From assembly GCF_000482865.1 (NCBI RefSeq), contig NZ_AXWW01000005.1, positions 155,479 through 219,478 of the forward strand: DNA of 64,000 bases, in the 5' to 3' direction. Under the pieces are notes generated by a model. That model had not been told where the DNA came from, searched no databases, and saw nothing but the letters and a program-made list of their open reading frames with translations. The stretch's first letter is position 1; each line of letters begins with the position of its first letter. Positions 60,066 through 64,000 of the stretch are shown here, one piece after another. Source of the DNA: Actinokineospora inagensis DSM 44258 (GTDB lineage: Bacteria; Actinomycetota; Actinomycetes; Mycobacteriales; Pseudonocardiaceae). A program made the translations under genes and the position numbers.

Positions 60066-61322
60066 ATGCGTGATGTCCTGCGCGTGCTGCGGGTCGTGGT
60101 CACCGCCGTCGTGACGCTGGTGCCATCCTTGCTCAGTCTGCTCGTACGGGGACGCGAGCGCGGTTTGCCTGTCCTGTACCGGAAGCTCGCGCGGTTGCTG
60201 ATGGTGTTAGGCCCGGCGTTCGTCAAGGCCGGGCAGGTACTGGGAACGCGTCGGGACATCTTGCCGCCCTCGCTGTGCCGTGAGTTGGAAGTGCTGCAGG
60301 ACTCGGTACCGCCGTTGGACGCCGCGCGCAGTGAGGAAGTTCTTACCGCGATCTATGGCGCGCGACTGTCGACGCTGTCGGTCGATTTCGAGCCCATAGC
60401 GGGCGGCAGCGTGGCTTGCGTCTATCGCGCGAAGGACGCCGAGGGGCGGCAGGTCGCGTTGAAGGTCCTGCGGCCGGAGATCCGGCCGATCCTGGAGGCG
60501 GACCTGCGGATCATGCGGCGCGGGGCGGCGCTCGCCGCCAGGCTGCCGATACTGCGCGGGGTACCGGTGAACGAGGTCGTCGGGTCGATGCGCGACGCGG
60601 TGCTGGCCCAGTTGGACTTCCCCCGGGAGGCGGCGAACCTGGCCCGGCTGCGGCGCGACCTGAGCGCGGTGCGGCGGGTGTGGGTGCCCCAGGTGTACCC
60701 GGAGTTGTGCGAGCCGACCTGCGTGGCGATGGAGTTCATCCCGGACCTGGACCTGCGCACCGCCGCGCGCTGCCCGGTGGCGTTGCGGCGCAGGTTCGCC
60801 GAGTCCGCGCTCGGCGCGATCTACCACATGCTGTTCGTCAACGGGTTCGTGCACTGCGACCTGCACCCGGGCAACCTGTACTTCACCCGCGGCGGCGACG
60901 TGGTCGTCCTCGACGCCGGGTTCAGCGTGCAACTGTCGGACCGGCTGCGGCTGCTGTTCGCCGAGTTCTTCATGAACATGGCGGTCGGCCGCGGCGACCG
61001 GTGCGCGGAGATCGTGGTGGCGAGCTCGGCCGGGCTGCGGCCGGACGCGGACCTGCCCGGGTTCCTGACCAGGATGGCCGAACTGGTGGTACGGTGTCAC
61101 GGATTGTCGGCACGAGAGTTCAGCCTCATCGCGTTCGCCACCGAGATGTTCGACCTGCAACGGCGGCACGGCGTGCACGCCGCCCCCGAACTGATCTTCC
61201 CGCTGCTGTCGCTGCTGGTCATCGAGGGCACCATCCGCGACCTCGACCCGGACGTCGACTTCCAGGAAACGGCCAAGCCCGTGCTCAACCGCGGCCTGTT
61301 CGGCGCGCGGCGGTCCGGCTGA
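60066..61322 (+). CDS. AarF/UbiB (ABC1) kinase-like protein
   Basis: 418 aa. The family motifs are present: KxGQ region AFVKAGQVLGTRRDILPPSL (with TRRDILP), a nucleotide loop PIAGGSVACVYRA, VALKVLRPE (Lys for ATP), QLDFPREAANL (ExD region), the catalytic-loop-like VHCDLHPGNLYFT, and VVLDAGFSVQL in place of DFG. N-terminal residues 10-30 form a membrane helix. UbiB-type ATPases assist lipophilic quinone or isoprenoid handling at membranes. This one lies in a biosynthetic run between a propeller and a binding protein. GAGGAG precedes the ATG. Its partner lipid is unknown. Confidence 0.9.
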   Translation: MRDVLRVLRVVVTAVVTLVPSLLSLLVRGRERGLPVLYRKLARLLMVLGPAFVKAGQVLGTRRDILPPSLCRELEVLQDSVPPLDAARSEEVLTAIYGARLSTLSVDFEPIAGGSVACVYRAKDAEGRQVALKVLRPEIRPILEADLRIMRRGAALAARLPILRGVPVNEVVGSMRDAVLAQLDFPREAANLARLRRDLSAVRRVWVPQVYPELCEPTCVAMEFIPDLDLRTAARCPVALRRRFAESALGAIYHMLFVNGFVHCDLHPGNLYFTRGGDVVVLDAGFSVQLSDRLRLLFAEFFMNMAVGRGDRCAEIVVASSAGLRPDADLPGFLTRMAELVVRCHGLSAREFSLIAFATEMFDLQRRHGVHAAPELIFPLLSLLVIEGTIRDLDPDVDFQETAKPVLNRGLFGARRSG

Positions 61323-61332
61323 GAGGACACCC

Positions 61333-62985
61333 ATGGACCCCCGGTACGGCGGCACGCTCACCATGGTCGGCGCCGCTGACGCCGACAACCTCGACCCCGC
61401 GCTGTCGGTGCACACCGCCGCCCGGGGCGTCCTGCGGGCGTACACCCGGCAGTTGGTCACCTACCGGGCCGGGCGGGACCAGGGCACCGCGGGCGCGGTC
61501 GTCGCGGACATGGCCATCGAGGTGCCGACCCGGGAGAACGGGCGACTGGACGAGTCCGGGCAGGAGTACGTGTTCACGCTCCGGCCGGGTATCCGCTGGG
61601 ACGACTACCGCCCCGTCACCGCCGCCGACCTCGCCCGAGGGCTCAAGCGGTTAGCACACCCCGACGCGCCCGGTCCGGCGTTGAGCTACTTCGTGCGCAC
61701 CATCCGGGGGATGGCGGAACTGCGCGACTACCTGGACACGGTTGACCCGACCGACGTCGCGCGGGCTCTGGAGACCTCGACCGTGGAGGGGATCGAAGTC
61801 GTTGGCACCGACACCGTTGTGCTGCGCACGATCGGTCACTCTGTCGACTTCCTCAACATCTTGGCCCTACCGAGCGCGACACCCGCGCCCATCGAGTACT
61901 CGGGGTTCCTGCCCGGCAGCGACGACATCGTGCGCCGGTTGCGCTCCAACGGGCCTTACCGCGTGGAGAACTACGTGTCGGGCAAGGAGATCCTGCTCGG
62001 ACGCAACCCCGCGTGGGACACTCACTCAGACCCCGTGCGAGCCGCTTACATCGACCAGGTGTCGGTGCGCGTGGGAGTTGACGAGGCCGAGTCGTTCCGA
62101 CTCGTCGACACGGGCGAGGTCGACATGCTGTGGGACATCCAACCGATGACGGCGGAACTACCACGCCTGTTCGGCGACCCCCGGCTGGAGATCCACCCGG
62201 CGGGCCTGTTCAGCCCGTACCTCGCGGTGAACATGTTGAGCCCCAACGCGGAACGCGCCACCAGCAAGGTCGCGGTCCGCCAGGCCGTCTCCGCCGCCCT
62301 CGACCGCTCCGCCGTGTCCCGGGTGTGGGGCGGCCCCCGGCTCAGCGACCTGGCCTGGCGGATCCTGCCCCCGCTCTGCTCGGCGCACACCCCCACTCCC
62401 CCAGTACCCGAGGGCGCCCCATCTGGTGACCCATTGTTGGCCCGTTCCCTGCTGGCGTCGGCGGGCTACCCGGACGGCCTGACCCTGCGCATCGTCCACC
62501 GCGACCGCGACATCCACCCCGAATCCGTCCAGGAGATCGCCACCGCGCTCGCCCGCGCCGGAATCCGGGTGGTCCCCGTCCCCGTCTCCCTCAACGACCT
62601 CTTCACCACCTACTTCGCCTCCGCCGAACCCGCCGTCCGCGGCGACTGGGACCTCGCCTTCACCGGCTGGGAACCCGACTGGCACGGCGACAACGCGCGC
62701 ACCTACCTGCAACCACTGTTCGAGAGCCGCCCAGAGGGCACGTGGAACCTCGGCTTCTACACCAACCCCCGGGTAGACCGCCTCCTCGCCGCCGGACGCG
62801 AGGCCCAGGACCGCTCAGCGGCGAACGCGGCGTACCGGGCGGTGGAGGTGGAGGTACTGCGGGACATGGCGGTGATACCGGTGTTGTTCGCGCACCAGTA
62901 CTGGTTCCACTCGCCACGGGTGCGGGGGTGGGAACCGTACCCGGTGCTGAACGGAGACCTCACGAACTTGTGGCTGGCACCTTGA
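61333..62985 (+). CDS. Signal-less SBP_bac_5-like protein (3)
   Basis: 550 aa, complete family-5 solute-binding fold: YGGTLTMVGAADADNLDPALS start, YVFTLRPGIRWDD, ADLARGLKRLAHP, RLRSNGPYRVENYVSGKEILLGRNPAWD, PYLAVNMLSPNAERATSKVAVRQAVSAALDRS, and the NGDLTNLWLAP end. It shares the TRQL and NLWL landmarks with copies 1 and 2. No signal peptide or lipobox and no permease in the window. It is separated by 10 nt from aarF. The 3' end overlaps the convergent homocysteine methyltransferase gene by 26 bp. Role unknown. Confidence 0.85.
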   Translation: MDPRYGGTLTMVGAADADNLDPALSVHTAARGVLRAYTRQLVTYRAGRDQGTAGAVVADMAIEVPTRENGRLDESGQEYVFTLRPGIRWDDYRPVTAADLARGLKRLAHPDAPGPALSYFVRTIRGMAELRDYLDTVDPTDVARALETSTVEGIEVVGTDTVVLRTIGHSVDFLNILALPSATPAPIEYSGFLPGSDDIVRRLRSNGPYRVENYVSGKEILLGRNPAWDTHSDPVRAAYIDQVSVRVGVDEAESFRLVDTGEVDMLWDIQPMTAELPRLFGDPRLEIHPAGLFSPYLAVNMLSPNAERATSKVAVRQAVSAALDRSAVSRVWGGPRLSDLAWRILPPLCSAHTPTPPVPEGAPSGDPLLARSLLASAGYPDGLTLRIVHRDRDIHPESVQEIATALARAGIRVVPVPVSLNDLFTTYFASAEPAVRGDWDLAFTGWEPDWHGDNARTYLQPLFESRPEGTWNLGFYTNPRVDRLLAAGREAQDRSAANAAYRAVEVEVLRDMAVIPVLFAHQYWFHSPRVRGWEPYPVLNGDLTNLWLAP

Positions 62986-63691
62986 GATGAGCGGCGGTGG
63001 TGCCACAACACCCGCCGACGAGCTGAAGCCCATAGGTGGCCTCCCACCGGCGAAGCGTCGGCATCAGCTCATCCGTGGCATCCGGGTAGGCGCCGAGGGG
63101 GCCGTCGTAGGACTCGCGGATCTGCGCCAGGACGGGTTCGAGGTCGTCCGGGGTGCCGCAGTTCACCGCCACCAACTCGGCACCACCACGCCTGGCCTGC
63201 TGGACAGCGTCCACAACAGACTCACCCGAGAGCAGTTTTCCTTGCCGCACCTGGAAACTCACCCAGGTTCTTACCTGAGCCTGCTCGACGACGCCCACCG
63301 CCTCCGCGATCGACGGCATCGACTCAGCGAGAATCGCATCGACACCGCACCGGGTCAGCTCCGTGACCAACCAGTCATGCGGATGCGGCGACGGACCGAT
63401 CGAACCGACCACGGTCCGCGCCCCCGCCGTCCTCGCCACCCCGACCGCGGCGTGCACCATCCAGGCCGTCCCCGACCCCGGCGCCAACCCCAGATCCAGC
63501 AGTTCGGCCTCCGAACAATGGAACGTCGCAGCCCGCACGACATCCGCCCCCGCCGCCACATGACCTTCGTGCACAGCCCGAATGGCCGCCCGCCCCACCC
63601 CGGTCAACATCGGCTTGTTCGTCCACCACGGCGACTCGACCACGATCCCGGCGGCCTGGAGTCCGGCGGGCAAGCTGGCGTCTAGGAGCAC
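62960..63691 (-). CDS. Homocysteine S-methyltransferase family protein (2), short
   Basis: 243 aa, shorter than the usual ~300. LLDASLPAGLQAAGI replaces the normal LLDGxxGTxL start, and zinc cysteines are in AVNCGTPDDLE and LVGGCCGTTAAHL. The catalytic barrel is therefore probably intact at the metal site. It starts with GTG 63691 without a good ribosome site, so the start may be upstream. Convergent overlap with the last binding protein gene is 26 bp. Methyl acceptor unknown. Confidence 0.82.
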   Translation of the reverse strand: MLLDASLPAGLQAAGIVVESPWWTNKPMLTGVGRAAIRAVHEGHVAAGADVVRAATFHCSEAELLDLGLAPGSGTAWMVHAAVGVARTAGARTVVGSIGPSPHPHDWLVTELTRCGVDAILAESMPSIAEAVGVVEQAQVRTWVSFQVRQGKLLSGESVVDAVQQARRGGAELVAVNCGTPDDLEPVLAQIRESYDGPLGAYPDATDELMPTLRRWEATYGLQLVGGCCGTTAAHLKVPATSS

Positions 63692-63774
63692 GAGACCGAA
63701 GTTACCACAGGAAAGTGAAGCATTGCGGTGGTCGAGGGTCAGGGCGGCAACGCCTGGCCGGTCGGCGACTGGCC

Positions 63775-63916
63775 GATCTTGTCGGTGGGGTTGGGTAGGC
63801 TGTGAATTGGGGGGCTTTGTTCTCGGTTGATCTTGCTTGTGGACGGCTGGCGATCTTGTCGGTGGGTCCGGTTAGGGTGTGTATTCGGGGGCTTTTGTTC
63901 GGGTTGATCTTGGTGT
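63775..63916 (+). repeat. 77-bp tandem duplication
   Basis: Units start at 63775 and 63852 with GATCTTGTCGGTGGG and share GGCTTTTGTTC-like and GGTTGATCTTG segments; the second copy is shorter. It is T-rich on the plus strand, unlike coding DNA here. Confidence 0.75.
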
Positions 63917-64000
63917 GAGGGGTCTCTGGGCCTCAGCTTCGCCTCGGGGGTCGGCCTGGTCGCCTTCGGCGACGCCGGCGCTCGGGCGCCAGATTAAAGC
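63917..64000 (+). repeat. Hairpin-rich repeated element, copy 2
   Basis: Matches the reverse complement of 15284-15366 with about eight differences over ~84 nt, including GGTCGCCTTCGGCGACGCC and GGGCGCCAGATTA. It may continue past the window. Confidence 0.8.

Larger units (their letters stand above)
63692..64000. other. Repeat-containing end of window
   Basis: No gene is supported. It has T/G-rich tandem repeats and copy 2 of the hairpin-rich element. A short open frame at 63582-63830 is not credible because it crosses the repeat and has poor codon bias. Confidence 0.6.

Noticed and set aside
63775..63916. Possible CRISPR-like repeat
   Set aside because: Two long, imperfect tandem units without spacers.

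Overview
The window looks like chromosomal DNA of a high-GC actinomycete, most likely Pseudonocardiales (Actinokineospora, Saccharothrix or Lentzea type; this genus-level guess is inference). Third codon positions are almost all G or C. GTG starts are common, 4-nt stop/start overlaps are frequent, and the gene families (KdpD, mycothiol-type DinB proteins, SMR, streptogrisin-like protease, HxlR-SCP2 regulators) fit that group. I see no rRNA, tRNA, CRISPR array or intact insertion sequence.

Region 1 (1-21 kb) is mostly housekeeping and stress-response DNA. It holds a ~98-bp repeat in three copies before kdpD, a very large two-P-loop membrane NTPase whose 5' end looks frameshifted, and an azoreductase/SMR pair divergent from a TetR gene with two palindromic operators. 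It continues with a tightly overlapped cupin-RraA-DinB operon divergent from a GlxA-type regulator, and an arsenic operon (ArsR-ArsC fusion, MIP channel, ArsC). A large inverted repeat, a secreted serine protease, a CopC-CopD protein and several small enzymes follow.

Region 2 (22-38 kb) is a biosynthetic locus. The plus strand carries the five-gene enediyne warhead cassette in canonical order: unbL (DUF1702), unbV, unbU, pksE, tebC. The PKSE has KS, AT, ACP, KR and DH domains but stops where the phosphopantetheinyl transferase domain normally follows. Divergent from the cassette is a sulfur module: SufS-like cysteine desulfurase, a PLP gamma-lyase of the CalE6/cystathionine lyase type, and a core-MetE-like methyltransferase. 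Downstream lie a DUF899 protein, an aromatic-amino-acid-hydroxylase-like metalloprotein, an HxlR-SCP2 regulator, a P450, and an MFS exporter with a divergent MarR regulator.

Region 3 (41-45 kb) has a benzoylformate-decarboxylase-like ThDP enzyme and a YdcF membrane protein, which may be unrelated to the flanking clusters.

Region 4 (44.7-63.7 kb) is the least familiar part. It contains three SBP_bac_5-like proteins without signal peptide or permease partners, two small beta-propeller proteins, two EF-hand proteins and four SAM methyltransferases (one PRMT-like). It also has two homocysteine S-methyltransferases, a class-V PLP enzyme, an ATP-grasp ligase, an AarF/UbiB kinase, an unrecognised 398-aa protein and a second HxlR-SCP2 regulator closely related to the first. 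The regulator pair and the repeated methyl/sulfur functions suggest that regions 2 and 4 may be one extended cluster, or two adjacent ones under related control. This is inference.

The last 310 bases carry a 77-bp tandem repeat and a copy, in opposite orientation, of the hairpin-rich element that follows the protease gene near 15.3 kb.
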